Origin: JAWKTM01 sp041399085
GTDB taxonomy: Bacteria > Planctomycetota > Planctomycetia > Pirellulales > Pirellulaceae
DNA: 55,142 nt
Reading direction: 5' to 3'
NCBI GenBank assembly: GCA_041399085.1
Contig: JAWKTM010000048.1
Coordinates: forward strand, 1-55,142
Shown here: positions 34,999-43,765 of the stretch, piece after piece
How positions within the stretch are numbered: the first letter of the stretch is position 1
Layout of the letters: each line of letters opens with the position of its first letter
Notes under the pieces: model-generated
Seen by the model: the letters and a program-made list of their open reading frames with translations, nothing else
Databases searched by the model: none
What the model was told of the DNA's origin: nothing
Program-made: the position numbers and the translations under genes

Positions 34999-35454
34999 CT
35001 ACGCGTTCGTGTCAAACGGAACGTCGAAATAATCCAAGGCCCATTCGCGCATGAACCGGACTTGTCGCGGCCGGATTCGGTAAACGATGAGCGCCGGATT
35101 GTCGAGGCTGCCCAAATACTGGCGCAGCAGCGGGTTCGCATCCCAGATTTCCTCCAGCAAAGGTCGCTCGCTCACCACTTCGGCGTCGCCCGTGATTCGT
35201 ACTTGATCGTGGGTATCGCTCAGATAACACAGCTCGACGCGCGGGTTGGCCTCGATCTCCACGGTCTTGTGATACTGCCGCAAATTAGCGACATACACCG
35301 TGAAGCCGTCCGTGCGAACCGGCGAAACGGGCCGCACGCGCGGTTGATCGCCGTCGATTGTCGCCAAGTAAGGAAACCGATCTTGCGCAACGACCGCCTG
35401 CGCGTACTCCAAAATTCGACTCGGATCGACTGGCTCGGGTTGGGGACGTGACAC
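34999..35454 (-). CDS. Pyridoxamine 5'-phosphate oxidase-like flavoprotein
   Basis: I place the start at the GTG at 35454 because a perfect AAGGAG lies eight bases upstream; an in-frame GTG at 35514 has no such site. The 151-residue product is a split-barrel protein of the PNPOx-like family: FPYLATIDGDQPRVRPVSPV near the N-terminus, then YHKTVEIEANPRVELCYL and VRITGDAEVV. Small members of this family bind FMN or F420 and reduce or sense small molecules; true PdxH is longer. The short distance to glnS (82 bases) and shared strand leave cotranscription possible. Confidence 0.82.
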   Translation of the reverse strand: MSRPQPEPVDPSRILEYAQAVVAQDRFPYLATIDGDQPRVRPVSPVRTDGFTVYVANLRQYHKTVEIEANPRVELCYLSDTHDQVRITGDAEVVSERPLLEEIWDANPLLRQYLGSLDNPALIVYRIRPRQVRFMREWALDYFDVPFDTNA

Positions 35455-35650
35455 GATATTTTGCTCCTTCGTGTTGGCGGACCGGTGCGGCGGCGAAGGT
35501 TCGCAGCGATTCACCTCGAAACAACTGCCAAGGTGGTGCAGCTCCGCGGCGGAACGACCCTGCGGAATTACGAAATCGGCATCTTAACGAATCGAAGAGC
35601 CACGTCTGAATCGTGAGTCGACCGCCAGCGCTTCACGCGGGGCGCGTCGC

Positions 35651-35686
35651 TGATTGTTGCTGCTGATTGTTGCTGCTGATTGTTGC
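35651..35686. repeat. 13-bp tandem repeat, 2.8 units
   Basis: TGATTGTTGCTGC is repeated exactly at 35651 and 35664, with a partial third unit to 35686. It ends 78 bases before the cupin gene start and could vary by slippage. Confidence 0.8.
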
Positions 35687-35763
35687 ATTACAATCGCTGG
35701 CCAGCCGAGCCGCTCGGTGCTCGACTCACTGCCGCTGATCCTATCCACTGCGAGTCGCCGCCG

Positions 35764-36222
35764 ATGATCGCCGACCTTGTTACGACCGCCATTCCCGATG
35801 ACGAACGCCTGTGGGTTCCGCAAGCCGAACGCGTTTGGTTTCGACCGCTGTTGCTAAACACGGTTAACGGCGAGTGGGTGAATCTGCTGCGAGTCCAACG
35901 GCAAGGAATGCTGAGCCGACATCGGCATCCGGCGCCCGTGCATGGCTACGTCATTAAGGGGTCGTGGCGCTACTTGGAGCACGATTGGACGGCGAATGAA
36001 GGGATGTACGTATTCGAACCGCCCGGCGAAATCCACACGCTCGTGGTTGACGATGACGACGAAATGATCACACTATTCCACGTCTGCGGCGCCTTGATCT
36101 ACTTCGACGATCAGCATCGGCCGTGCGGCTACGACGACGTGCATACAAAAATTGATCTCTGCCGTCGGCATTACCGCGACGTCGGGCTGGGCGACGATTA
36201 CGTCGACCAGTTCATTCGCTAG
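35764..36222 (+). CDS. Cupin protein of the 2,4'-dihydroxyacetophenone dioxygenase-like family
   Basis: Starting at the ATG at 35764 the protein has 152 residues. The single cupin barrel shows the two metal motifs: RHRHPAPVHGYVIKGSWRYLEHDW and, later, YVFEPPGEIHTLVV, giving the usual His/Glu/His metal set. The sequence resembles 2,4'-dihydroxyacetophenone dioxygenase, a carbon-carbon-cleaving iron enzyme, but many homologues have no known substrate, so I call the family only. It is the first gene of a long plus-strand run that continues with the ThDP enzyme after about 400 bases. Confidence 0.8.
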   Translation: MIADLVTTAIPDDERLWVPQAERVWFRPLLLNTVNGEWVNLLRVQRQGMLSRHRHPAPVHGYVIKGSWRYLEHDWTANEGMYVFEPPGEIHTLVVDDDDEMITLFHVCGALIYFDDQHRPCGYDDVHTKIDLCRRHYRDVGLGDDYVDQFIR

Positions 36223-36628
36223 TTCCGAGGAATTCCGCCGCGGATGCCGCCGTGCAATCGCCCTGTCCGTCGCGTTCGGCTGCGCAAGTCGGCCAAATCT
36301 GCCGCCACGCATCGCGCGTTGATTCGCTTCCCCAGCGAACACGACGCTCGCCCAGCGAACCGAACGCACCGCTCCATCTTGGGTGACGGCGCGAGCCTTG
36401 ATATCAGCGTAAGCGAGAAAACGCGCTCGACACCGCGGCGGGACGATCAACTTCAAAACGTTGCTGATTCGTAACGTACCGTCACGACTTTGTCAGTCGA
36501 CAATTTTTGACTTCTCCTCGAGCGAATCGGCTCCTCTTGCACAGTTCGCCCGAGCCAGTTCGGCGCGGCATTCGCTCGCCCTATCGCGACACTCTCCGAG
36601 AATCAATCCATGCATGAAGGACGATCGC
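36223..36628. other. Intergenic region, about 400 bases
   Basis: It separates the cupin gene from the ThDP enzyme gene. No gene is supported. It probably holds the promoter of the following cluster; a TTGACT hexamer occurs near 36508 but without a convincing -10 box. Confidence 0.35.
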
Positions 36629-38416
36629 ATGTCGAAGAATGTAAGCGACTTTCTATTCGAGCGACTGAACGAATGGGGTATCCATCGAATCTATGGATAC
36701 CCAGGAGATGGCATCAACGGCATCGTCGGCGCGCTGGCTCGACGTGGAGGGGATCCCGAATTCGTTCAAGCTCGCCACGAAGAAATGGCCGCTTTCATGG
36801 CATGCGGACATGCGAAATTTACAGGTCAATTGGGAGTATGCCTTGCCACATCCGGCCCGGGCGCAATCCACTTATTGAACGGTCTCTACGATGCGAAGCT
36901 AGACCATCAACCGGTGCTAGCCATTGCCGGACAGCAACCGCGAACCGCACTCGGAGGCCACTATCAGCAGGAAGTTGATCTCCAAGTATTGTTCAAAGAT
37001 GTTGCCAGCGAGTTCGTGCAAACCGTAGTCGCCCCCGAGCAACTACCAGCCGTACTCGATCGAGCGATTCGCATCTCACTAAGCGAACGGACCGTCACGG
37101 CACTCATCATACCAACGGACATTCAAGAGGCGGAAGCCGTCGAGGAGACTCCTCACAAGTTTAAGATGACGCCTGGAAGCCTCGGGTATCTTCGGCCACA
37201 TATTGTTCCGCCCCATAAGGATGCGCTCGACCGTGCGGCAGGCATACTCAACTCTGGTGAAAAAGTGGCCATCTTGATTGGTCAAGGCGCCCGGCGAGCG
37301 ACGGAAGAAGTCCTCGAAATTGCCGACAAGACGGGCGCTGGCATCGCCAAGGCTTTGCTCGGCAAGGATGTCCTGCCCGACGACTTGCCATTCGTCACCG
37401 GTTCCATCGGGCTGCTCGGCACTCGCCCCAGTTACGACATGATGATGAACTGCGATACGTTCTTGATGATTGGTTCCAGCTTTCCGTACTCACAGTTCCT
37501 ACCTGAATTCGGCAAAGCCCGCGGAATCCAAATCGATATCGATGCCAAGATGATTGGACTGCGATATCCAATGGAAGTAAACCTGGTTGGTGACGCTAAG
37601 GAAACGCTCAAAATGCTGTTACCCTTGGTGGACCGGAAAGAAGACCGATCCTGGCGTCGCTCCATTGAAGACGGGATATCCGAGTGGTGGAAGGTTGTCG
37701 AGGCGCGGGCCATGAACGATGCGGATCCCGTGAATCCCCAGCGTGTTTTTTGGGAGCTATCCCCGCGACTGCCCGACGATTGCATTCTCACGTGCGACTC
37801 GGGTTCCGGCACTAACTGGTTTGCCCGCGACATCAAAATCCGAAAGGGTATGCGAGCATCTCTGGCTGGCACGCTGGCTACGATGGGTTGCGCGGTACCC
37901 TATGCGATCGCGGCCAAATTCTGTCATCCTGATCGGCCCGTCGTGGCCTTGGTGGGAGACGGCGCAATGCAGATGAACGGCCTCGCCGAACTGCTCACAA
38001 TCTCAAAGTATTGGCAGAAATGGTCGGACCCACGAATGGTGATCCTCGTGCTGCATAACAATGACCTCAGCCAAGTAACTTGGGAAATGCGAGCCATGGA
38101 GGGCGACCCCAAATTTGACGCCTCTCAGGATTTGCCGGATCTCAACTACGCTGCCTGCGCGGAGATTATGGGATTAAAGGGCGTGCGCATCGAGAAGCCG
38201 GAGGATATCGCCCAAGCCTGGGATGTCGCCTTCAGTAGCGATCGTCCCGTCGTGGTGGATGCACTAACCGACCCCAATGTGCCACCTCTGCCGCCGCATA
38301 CTACCTGGGAGCAAGCCAAGGCGATGCTTTCCTCGCTACTCAAGGGCGACCCCGATTCGAGCGCTATTATCCGCAACAGTTTCAAAGGGAAGATCGAAGA
38401 GTTTCTGCCGCACTAG
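36629..38416 (+). CDS. ThDP-dependent enzyme (pyruvate oxidase / acetolactate synthase-like)
   Basis: I choose the ATG at 36629 because AAGGA precedes it and the homology starts there (SKNVSDFLFERLNEWGIHRI); the frame is open 168 bases further up. The 595-residue protein has three domains of the ThDP oxidase/decarboxylase family: the N-terminal PYR domain with catalytic Glu51 (QARHEEMAAF), a central domain, and a C-terminal PP domain with the ThDP/Mg motif VGDGAMQMNG (GDG at 443-445) and NN at about 477-478. Relatives include pyruvate:quinone oxidase (PoxB) and acetolactate synthase. PoxB is the nearer match by length and sequence style, but there is no obvious C-terminal membrane-binding peptide. 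The donor 2-keto acid is not known; the next genes suggest a product of sugar-acid dehydration. Confidence 0.88.
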   Translation: MSKNVSDFLFERLNEWGIHRIYGYPGDGINGIVGALARRGGDPEFVQARHEEMAAFMACGHAKFTGQLGVCLATSGPGAIHLLNGLYDAKLDHQPVLAIAGQQPRTALGGHYQQEVDLQVLFKDVASEFVQTVVAPEQLPAVLDRAIRISLSERTVTALIIPTDIQEAEAVEETPHKFKMTPGSLGYLRPHIVPPHKDALDRAAGILNSGEKVAILIGQGARRATEEVLEIADKTGAGIAKALLGKDVLPDDLPFVTGSIGLLGTRPSYDMMMNCDTFLMIGSSFPYSQFLPEFGKARGIQIDIDAKMIGLRYPMEVNLVGDAKETLKMLLPLVDRKEDRSWRRSIEDGISEWWKVVEARAMNDADPVNPQRVFWELSPRLPDDCILTCDSGSGTNWFARDIKIRKGMRASLAGTLATMGCAVPYAIAAKFCHPDRPVVALVGDGAMQMNGLAELLTISKYWQKWSDPRMVILVLHNNDLSQVTWEMRAMEGDPKFDASQDLPDLNYAACAEIMGLKGVRIEKPEDIAQAWDVAFSSDRPVVVDALTDPNVPPLPPHTTWEQAKAMLSSLLKGDPDSSAIIRNSFKGKIEEFLPH

Positions 38417-38481
38417 TGGCGATAACCGCCATTCCTTGCCGACGTTTGGAACGACTTAACGATCAATTAAGAGGCTGCGGC

Positions 38482-38859
38482 ATGCAAGCCATTGGGCGAA
38501 AAGTGTGGGCCATACCAGAGGGCTTTATTCCCGAAGGCAGCCATGGACCTGAGCCTCAAATGACGAGCCACGAAGCAGCCTGTTTGCTAAACGCATCGGA
38601 GCGCGATGCTCACGTGACCATTATGATCTACTTCAGCGATCGCGAACCGGTCGGACCGTACCATGTGACGGTTCCGGCGCGAAGAACAGCGCACATCCGC
38701 TTCAATGAACTCCAAGATCCCGAGTCGATTCCAAAGGGAACTGAGTACGCCTCGGTGATTGAGGCGGATGTCCCAATTGTTGTTCAGCACACCAGGTTGG
38801 ATTCGCGCCAGGCAGACAATGCGTTGCTGTCGACGATCGCTTTCGCCGGTGACGCGTAG
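38482..38859 (+). CDS. Sensory rhodopsin transducer (ASRT) family protein
   Basis: From the ATG at 38482 the product has 125 residues, the same as the Anabaena sensory rhodopsin transducer, and matches it over nearly the whole length: IGRKVWAIPEGFIP, HGPEPQMTSHEA, AHVTIMIYFSDREPVGPY, VPARRTAHIRFN, and IVVQHTRLDSRQADNALLST. This family is a small beta-sandwich proposed to bind small molecules, with sugars suggested. No rhodopsin gene is in the window. It lies between the ThDP enzyme (65 bases upstream) and the enolase-superfamily gene (79 bases downstream), so a metabolite-sensing or sugar-binding role fits the context better than phototransduction. A start at 38416 is possible but unlikely. 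Confidence 0.93.
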   Translation: MQAIGRKVWAIPEGFIPEGSHGPEPQMTSHEAACLLNASERDAHVTIMIYFSDREPVGPYHVTVPARRTAHIRFNELQDPESIPKGTEYASVIEADVPIVVQHTRLDSRQADNALLSTIAFAGDA

Positions 38860-38938
38860 GTTCGATATTGCACCACGACACGCCAGAGCCCGGTCTCCGC
38901 ACTGTAATAGGTATACGTCCCAAACGCCCAAAGGTCTG

Positions 38939-40033
38939 ATGCCGATTCCCATTGAAGCCCTAGAAGTTGCCGCGTACACAATTCCGACCGACGAGCCGGA
39001 GTCGGATGGGACGTTGCAATGGGATTCGACGACGTTAGTTGTCGTTCACGTCCAAGCCGGTGGGCAGATTGGAATGGGATTTACGTACTGTCATGCCTCG
39101 GCGGCTAAAGTCGTCGATGACAAACTGCGGACCGTTACTGTAGGTAGCGATGGCTTGTCCGTCGAACGCAACTTTCAAGGGATGTGGCGCCGTGTTCGAA
39201 ACATGGGACGTCCGGGCATTGCAAGCTGCGCGATTTCGGCCGTGGACATTGCGTTGTGGGATTTGAAGGCCCGACTGCTGAGCGTGTCATTGATCGATCT
39301 GCTAGGAGGAGTGCGAGATCGCGTTGCGATTTATGGTAGCGGTGGGTTCACCAGCTACGATATCTTTAAGCTGAAGCAGCAGCTTTGTGGATGGCAAGCA
39401 CAAGGAATCTCGCAATTCAAAATGAAGGTGGGGCGTCAACCCGATGCCGATCTGCAACGAGTCGCAGCGGCGCGCGAAGCCGTTGGACCGGAGGCTCGAC
39501 TGTTCGTCGACGCCAACGGCGCTTACGACATCAAACAGGCTCTGACGCTGGGCGCCCAGTTTTGTGACCTGGGAGTCACCTGGTACGAGGAACCGGTGAG
39601 TTCCGACAATCTGAGCGGTCTTAAATTGCTGCGCGAGCGATCTCCCGCGCCATTGGAAATTGCTGCGGGTGAGTATGGCTACGACGTGTTCTACTTTCGT
39701 CAGATGTTGGAGAATGAGGCAGTCGACGTCCTACAGGTGGACATGACGCGTTGTGGGGGCGTCACAGCGTTTATGAAGGCCAATACCTTATGCGAGGCTT
39801 TCTCCGTCCCTTTGTCCGCCCATACCGCGCCGGCGCTCCACGCCCACGTTGGGTGCTGTTCACCCGCGGTGCGACATGTCGAGTATTTTCACGACCATGT
39901 GAGAATTGAAGGGATGCTGTTCGACGGTGTTCCCGAGCTAGAGCAGGGAACGCTCGCACCGGACCGATCCTGCAATGGTCATGGTATGACCCTGAGGATG
40001 AAAGACGCCGAGAGGTTTCGAATACCCTACTAA
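38939..40033 (+). CDS. Enolase-superfamily (mandelate racemase/muconate lactonizing) enzyme
   Basis: I choose the ATG at 38939 (AAAGG just upstream; homology starts IEALEVAAYTIPT), giving 364 residues. The (beta/alpha)7-beta barrel shows the acid/base Lys-x-Lys at 161-163 (FKMKVG), metal ligands Asp191 (VDANGAYD), Glu217 (YEEP) and Glu245 (AAGEYG), and the His295/Asp268 dyad (LSAHTAPAL; VDMTRCGG). Having both KxK and the His-Asp dyad is typical of the mandelate racemase subgroup, whose members racemise or dehydrate 2-hydroxy acids and sugar acids. Substrate is unknown. The FAD/Fe-S dehydrogenase gene starts 47 bases downstream. Confidence 0.9.
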   Translation: MPIPIEALEVAAYTIPTDEPESDGTLQWDSTTLVVVHVQAGGQIGMGFTYCHASAAKVVDDKLRTVTVGSDGLSVERNFQGMWRRVRNMGRPGIASCAISAVDIALWDLKARLLSVSLIDLLGGVRDRVAIYGSGGFTSYDIFKLKQQLCGWQAQGISQFKMKVGRQPDADLQRVAAAREAVGPEARLFVDANGAYDIKQALTLGAQFCDLGVTWYEEPVSSDNLSGLKLLRERSPAPLEIAAGEYGYDVFYFRQMLENEAVDVLQVDMTRCGGVTAFMKANTLCEAFSVPLSAHTAPALHAHVGCCSPAVRHVEYFHDHVRIEGMLFDGVPELEQGTLAPDRSCNGHGMTLRMKDAERFRIPY

Positions 40034-40080
40034 GCTAACCAGTGTTTCTCACTTCAAATCGCGAATTGAAGACAACAGCC

Positions 40081-42669
40081 ATGCCCCAGACGATACACGC
40101 CTCGGCCGAGGCCACGCAACAATGGACTTCTGAACCACCTGTCAAGTGGGACGGTGACGCTCAAGCACTGGGGCGAGAATTGCGTCGGGTGCTGCAGGGA
40201 GACGTCGGGTTCGATAACGGTAGCCGCGCGTTGTACGCGACGGACGCGTCGAATTATCGCCAAGTGCCAATTGGTGTGGTGTGCCCCGCGAATGTCACGG
40301 ATGTCGAGGAAACTCTGCGGATTTGCCGGCGGTTTGGCGCCCCAGTGCTGGGGCGTGGCGGCGGGACCAGCCTTGCCGGTCAGTGCTGCAACATCGCGGT
40401 TGTGATCGACATGTCGCGGCACTTCAATCAGATTCTGTCGATCGATCCCCAACGGCGAGTTGCCCGTGTTCGCCCTGGCACGGTGTTAGACAACTTGCGT
40501 GACGCTGCAGAAGAAGACCATCTAACGTTCGGTCCTGATCCTGCGACGCATAACCACTGCACGTTGGGCGGCATGATTGGAAACAACTCATGTGGGGTTC
40601 ACTCGGTCCTGGCGGGCCGGACAGTCGACAATGTCGAATCGTTGGAAGTCATCACTTACGATGGCTTTCGCCTGACAGTTGGGAAAACATCCGAAGATGA
40701 ACTGGAGGCGATAATTCGCTCAGGTGGCAGACGGGGTGATATTTACCGAGGTCTAAAAGCCTTGCGGGACAAGTACGCGGAGTTAATCCGCCAACGGTAT
40801 CCGGACATTCCGCGCCGCGTGTCGGGTTACAACTTGGATCAACTATTGCCCGAGAAGGGCTTTCATGTTGCCAGGGCGCTGGTGGGAACGGAAGGCACCT
40901 GCGTAACCGTTCTGGAGGCCGAGTTGCGGCTGATACATTCGCCGCCCAAACGGGCATTGGCATTGATTGGCTTCGATGATGCCTACCATGCCGCCGATTA
41001 CGTGATGGAGGTCATGGAGCATGGTCCGGTTGGGCTGGAAGGCTTGGATCGACGGTTGGTGGAGGATAATCGGAAAAAGGGCATGAATACGCGGGATCTG
41101 CAAATGTTTCCCGAGGGTGGTGGTTGGCTGCTGGTCGAGTTCGGGGCGGAAACTCGTGAGGAAGCGCGCCAGCAAGCAGCCGGTATGATCCGCGAGTTGG
41201 AAGGCAAGGAGCATGTCACGGGAAGCAAGCTGTTTTCCGATTCGGCTGAAGAGACTCGGATTTGGGAGATCCGTGAATCCGGGTTGGGAGCGACAGCGCG
41301 CGTTCCGACTGAACCGGACACGTGGCCGGGATGGGAGGACTCGGCCGTCGCCCCCGAGCACTTGGGAGACTATTTACGGGAAATGCGGGCGCTGTTGAAT
41401 CGTTACGAGTACGACGGAGCGTTTTACGGGCACTTCGGACAAGGTTGTCTGCATACGCGGATTACATTCGACCTTAAGACGCGTGCTGGAATCGAAAAGT
41501 ACCGTCGTTTCGTGGGGGAGGCGGCGGATCTGGTGTTGCGTTACGACGGTTCGTATTCCGGGGAACATGGCGATGGGCAATCGCGGGCCGAACTGCTTCC
41601 GAAGATGTATGGACCGGAACTGTGTGAGGCGTTTCGTGAGTTCAAGTCGATCTGGGACCCAGATAACCGGATGAATCCGGGCAAGGTCGTCGCCCCATAT
41701 CCGATCACTTCCAACCTGCGATTGGGCGCTGACTTTCGACCGGCTCATCCCACAACGCATTTTCAGTTTCCGGACGACGAATATAGCTTTTCGCGAGCCT
41801 CGCTACGGTGTGTCGGCGTGGGCAAATGCCGACGCGAGGATGGCGGAACGATGTGTCCGAGCTATATGGTGACACGCGACGAAAAGCATTCCACGCGCGG
41901 ACGTGCCCATTTGCTATTTGAGATGCTACAGGGCGATGTGATTTCGGACGGTTGGCGTGATGAAGCAGTTAAAGAGTCGTTGGATCTGTGTTTGGCCTGC
42001 AAGGGGTGCAAGGGCGATTGTCCAATCAACGTGGACTTGGCCACGTACAAAGCGGAGTTTCTTTCACACTATTATGCAGGTCGATTGCGGCCGGTTACCG
42101 CGTATTCGATGGGGTTGATTTACTGGTGGGCTCGGCTCGCTTCGATCGCGCCACGGTTCGTGAATTCGTTGATGGATACTCCGGTTATTAGCTCGATACT
42201 AAAGCGACTTGGCGGTATCGCCGCGGAACGCGAGATTCCTGCGTTTGCGGTGACTTCGTTTCGCGAGCGATTTCGGCAGCGGAAGCCACGGAATGTTCAG
42301 GGACAGACGGTAATCTTATGGCCGGACACGTTTAACAATTTCTTCCATCCAGAGACGGCGGAGGCCGCGGTGGAAGTGTTGGAGGCGGGCGGGTTTCACG
42401 TGAAGTTGCCCGATAGCATGCTCTGTTGTGGAAGGCCGCTGTACGACTTTGGCATGTTGCACCTCGCAAAACGGCAACTTCGCCAGATCATGGATGCGTT
42501 GCGGACGGAAATTGAAGCGGGAACGTGTATCGTCGGGCTTGAACCTAGTTGCGTGGCCACGTTTCGCGATGAGTTGGGCAATTTGTTTCCCGTGACGAAG
42601 TTGCCAACAAGCTCAAACGACAAACGTCTTGTTCAGCGAGTTCGTCCATCAGCATGCGGACAAGTTTGA
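40081..42669 (+). CDS. FAD/4Fe-4S hydroxy-acid dehydrogenase, GlcD-GlcF-like fusion (main part)
   Basis: From the ATG at 40081 the protein begins with a PCMH-type FAD domain (VLGRGGGTSLAGQCCNIAVV at about residue 95, NNSCGVHS at about 175) and a FAD-oxidase C-terminal domain with GEHGDGQSRAELLPKMYG. Then come two cysteine clusters for Fe-S binding (RCVGVGKCRREDGGTMCPS and CLACKGCKGDCPINVD) and the first CCG motif (MLCCGRPLYDFGM). This fuses what GlcD and GlcF of glycolate oxidase, or the parts of D-lactate dehydrogenase, do as separate chains. Electrons probably pass to the quinone pool. The frame is lost near 42603-42627, and the protein continues in the next CDS. Confidence 0.88.
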   Translation: MPQTIHASAEATQQWTSEPPVKWDGDAQALGRELRRVLQGDVGFDNGSRALYATDASNYRQVPIGVVCPANVTDVEETLRICRRFGAPVLGRGGGTSLAGQCCNIAVVIDMSRHFNQILSIDPQRRVARVRPGTVLDNLRDAAEEDHLTFGPDPATHNHCTLGGMIGNNSCGVHSVLAGRTVDNVESLEVITYDGFRLTVGKTSEDELEAIIRSGGRRGDIYRGLKALRDKYAELIRQRYPDIPRRVSGYNLDQLLPEKGFHVARALVGTEGTCVTVLEAELRLIHSPPKRALALIGFDDAYHAADYVMEVMEHGPVGLEGLDRRLVEDNRKKGMNTRDLQMFPEGGGWLLVEFGAETREEARQQAAGMIRELEGKEHVTGSKLFSDSAEETRIWEIRESGLGATARVPTEPDTWPGWEDSAVAPEHLGDYLREMRALLNRYEYDGAFYGHFGQGCLHTRITFDLKTRAGIEKYRRFVGEAADLVLRYDGSYSGEHGDGQSRAELLPKMYGPELCEAFREFKSIWDPDNRMNPGKVVAPYPITSNLRLGADFRPAHPTTHFQFPDDEYSFSRASLRCVGVGKCRREDGGTMCPSYMVTRDEKHSTRGRAHLLFEMLQGDVISDGWRDEAVKESLDLCLACKGCKGDCPINVDLATYKAEFLSHYYAGRLRPVTAYSMGLIYWWARLASIAPRFVNSLMDTPVISSILKRLGGIAAEREIPAFAVTSFRERFRQRKPRNVQGQTVILWPDTFNNFFHPETAEAAVEVLEAGGFHVKLPDSMLCCGRPLYDFGMLHLAKRQLRQIMDALRTEIEAGTCIVGLEPSCVATFRDELGNLFPVTKLPTSSNDKRLVQRVRPSACGQV

Positions 42670-43168
42670 TTTCCCTCACTTAGAACGACGAGCCCTGGTA
42701 CATGGGCATTGCCACCATAAGTCCATTCTGGGGATGGAGGCGGAAAAGAAGTTGTTCGAGCAACTGGGCATCGAATACGACGTCGTGGATTCTGGGTGTT
42801 GTGGAATGGCGGGCTCTTTCGGTTCTGAACGTGAAAAGTATGACGTGTCGATTGCATGCGGCGAGCGAAGTGCTGTTGCCGGCGGTTGCGAGGCGGACGC
42901 GAGGACGCTTATCGTTGCGGATGGATTCAGTTGCCGCGAGCAGGTGAAACAGTCCACGGGGCGGTGGCCGCTGCACGTGGCCGAGGTCGCCCAACTGGCC
43001 ATTCAACAGCGTCATCATATTCCCGTGTATCTGCCCGAGTCGTTTTATGCTTCGCAACGACAGTCACATAAGCTTTCCAAAAAAGAGATTGCGGTCGGCT
43101 TGGCTGGAGTGGCTTTCGGCGGCTGGGCAGCGTGGAGCGTGTGGCGACGATTGTCCGAACAGAGATGA
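42629..43168 (+). CDS. C-terminal part of the FAD/4Fe-4S dehydrogenase, frameshifted
   Basis: This frame carries LFSEFVHQHADKFDFPHLE, VHGHCHHKSILGMEAEKK, the second CCG motif DSGCCGMAGSFGSEREKYD, and DGFSCREQV, which complete the GlcF-like domain. The sequence around 42870-42895 makes a short excursion to another frame (VLLPAV), so two compensating shifts occur there as well. The last 30 residues are a hydrophobic helix flanked by basic residues (KKEIAVGLAGVAFGGWAAWS then VWRRL), likely a membrane anchor. Together with the main part the enzyme would have about 1,025 residues. Confidence 0.82.
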   Translation: MFSEFVHQHADKFDFPHLERRALVHGHCHHKSILGMEAEKKLFEQLGIEYDVVDSGCCGMAGSFGSEREKYDVSIACGERSAVAGGCEADARTLIVADGFSCREQVKQSTGRWPLHVAEVAQLAIQQRHHIPVYLPESFYASQRQSHKLSKKEIAVGLAGVAFGGWAAWSVWRRLSEQR

Positions 43169-43202
43169 TCGTGTTAAGACAAAAAATGGAGCGGAAGGTG
43201 AG

Positions 43203-43638
43203 ATGAGGCACAAGCTGTTGTATGAGAAAGATGGTGCGAGGACTTTTGCCGTGGTGTTCGACACGGGGGATGATGTCACCAAGGTGCTGCTTGAGTTTGC
43301 GAAGAGTGAGAAACTTACCGGCAGTCACTTCACGGCAATCGCGCGCGTTTGAGGACGTCGAACTGGGTTACTTTGACTTGAGCCGCAAAGATTATGTACA
43401 GATCGCTATGAAGCAACAGGTCGAAGTGCTCTCGCTGGTTGGCAACGTAGCGTTGCATGAGGGCGAGCCAAAACTTCACGCGCATGTCGTCGTGGGGCTT
43501 CGCGACGGACATACCCGCGGCGGTCATTTGTTGCAGGCCCACGTGCGTCCGACGTTAGAAGTGGTGATCGAGGAATTGCCGCGGCAACTTCAACGGCGAA
43601 TCGACTCGGAAACCAATTTGCCGCTGATCGAGCTGTAA
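43203..43638 (+). pseudogene. DUF296 (plant and prokaryote conserved) domain protein, frameshifted
   Basis: GGAAGGTGAG directly precedes the ATG at 43203. The first part reads MRHKLLYEKDGARTFAVVFD and KSEKLTGSHFTAIA; the second part, after one frameshift near 43345, reads FEDVELGYFDLSRKDY and HAHVVVGLRDGHTRGGHLL, which is the metal-binding signature of this family. Full length would be about 145 residues, as expected. The family occurs in plant AT-hook DNA-binding proteins and as free-standing bacterial trimers; the function of the bacterial form is unknown. It follows the dehydrogenase by 34 bases. Confidence 0.82.
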
Positions 43639-43765
43639 CGTTCATCCGCGCGGTTACATTGGGGTCGTTCAGAGACGGGGAAGTCGAGTGACTTGATCCA
43701 GGCGGGCTCACCAGCGAAGCTATACGGACTTGTTGTTTTCGTTGCCCGTTTTGGAGACACGTCGC

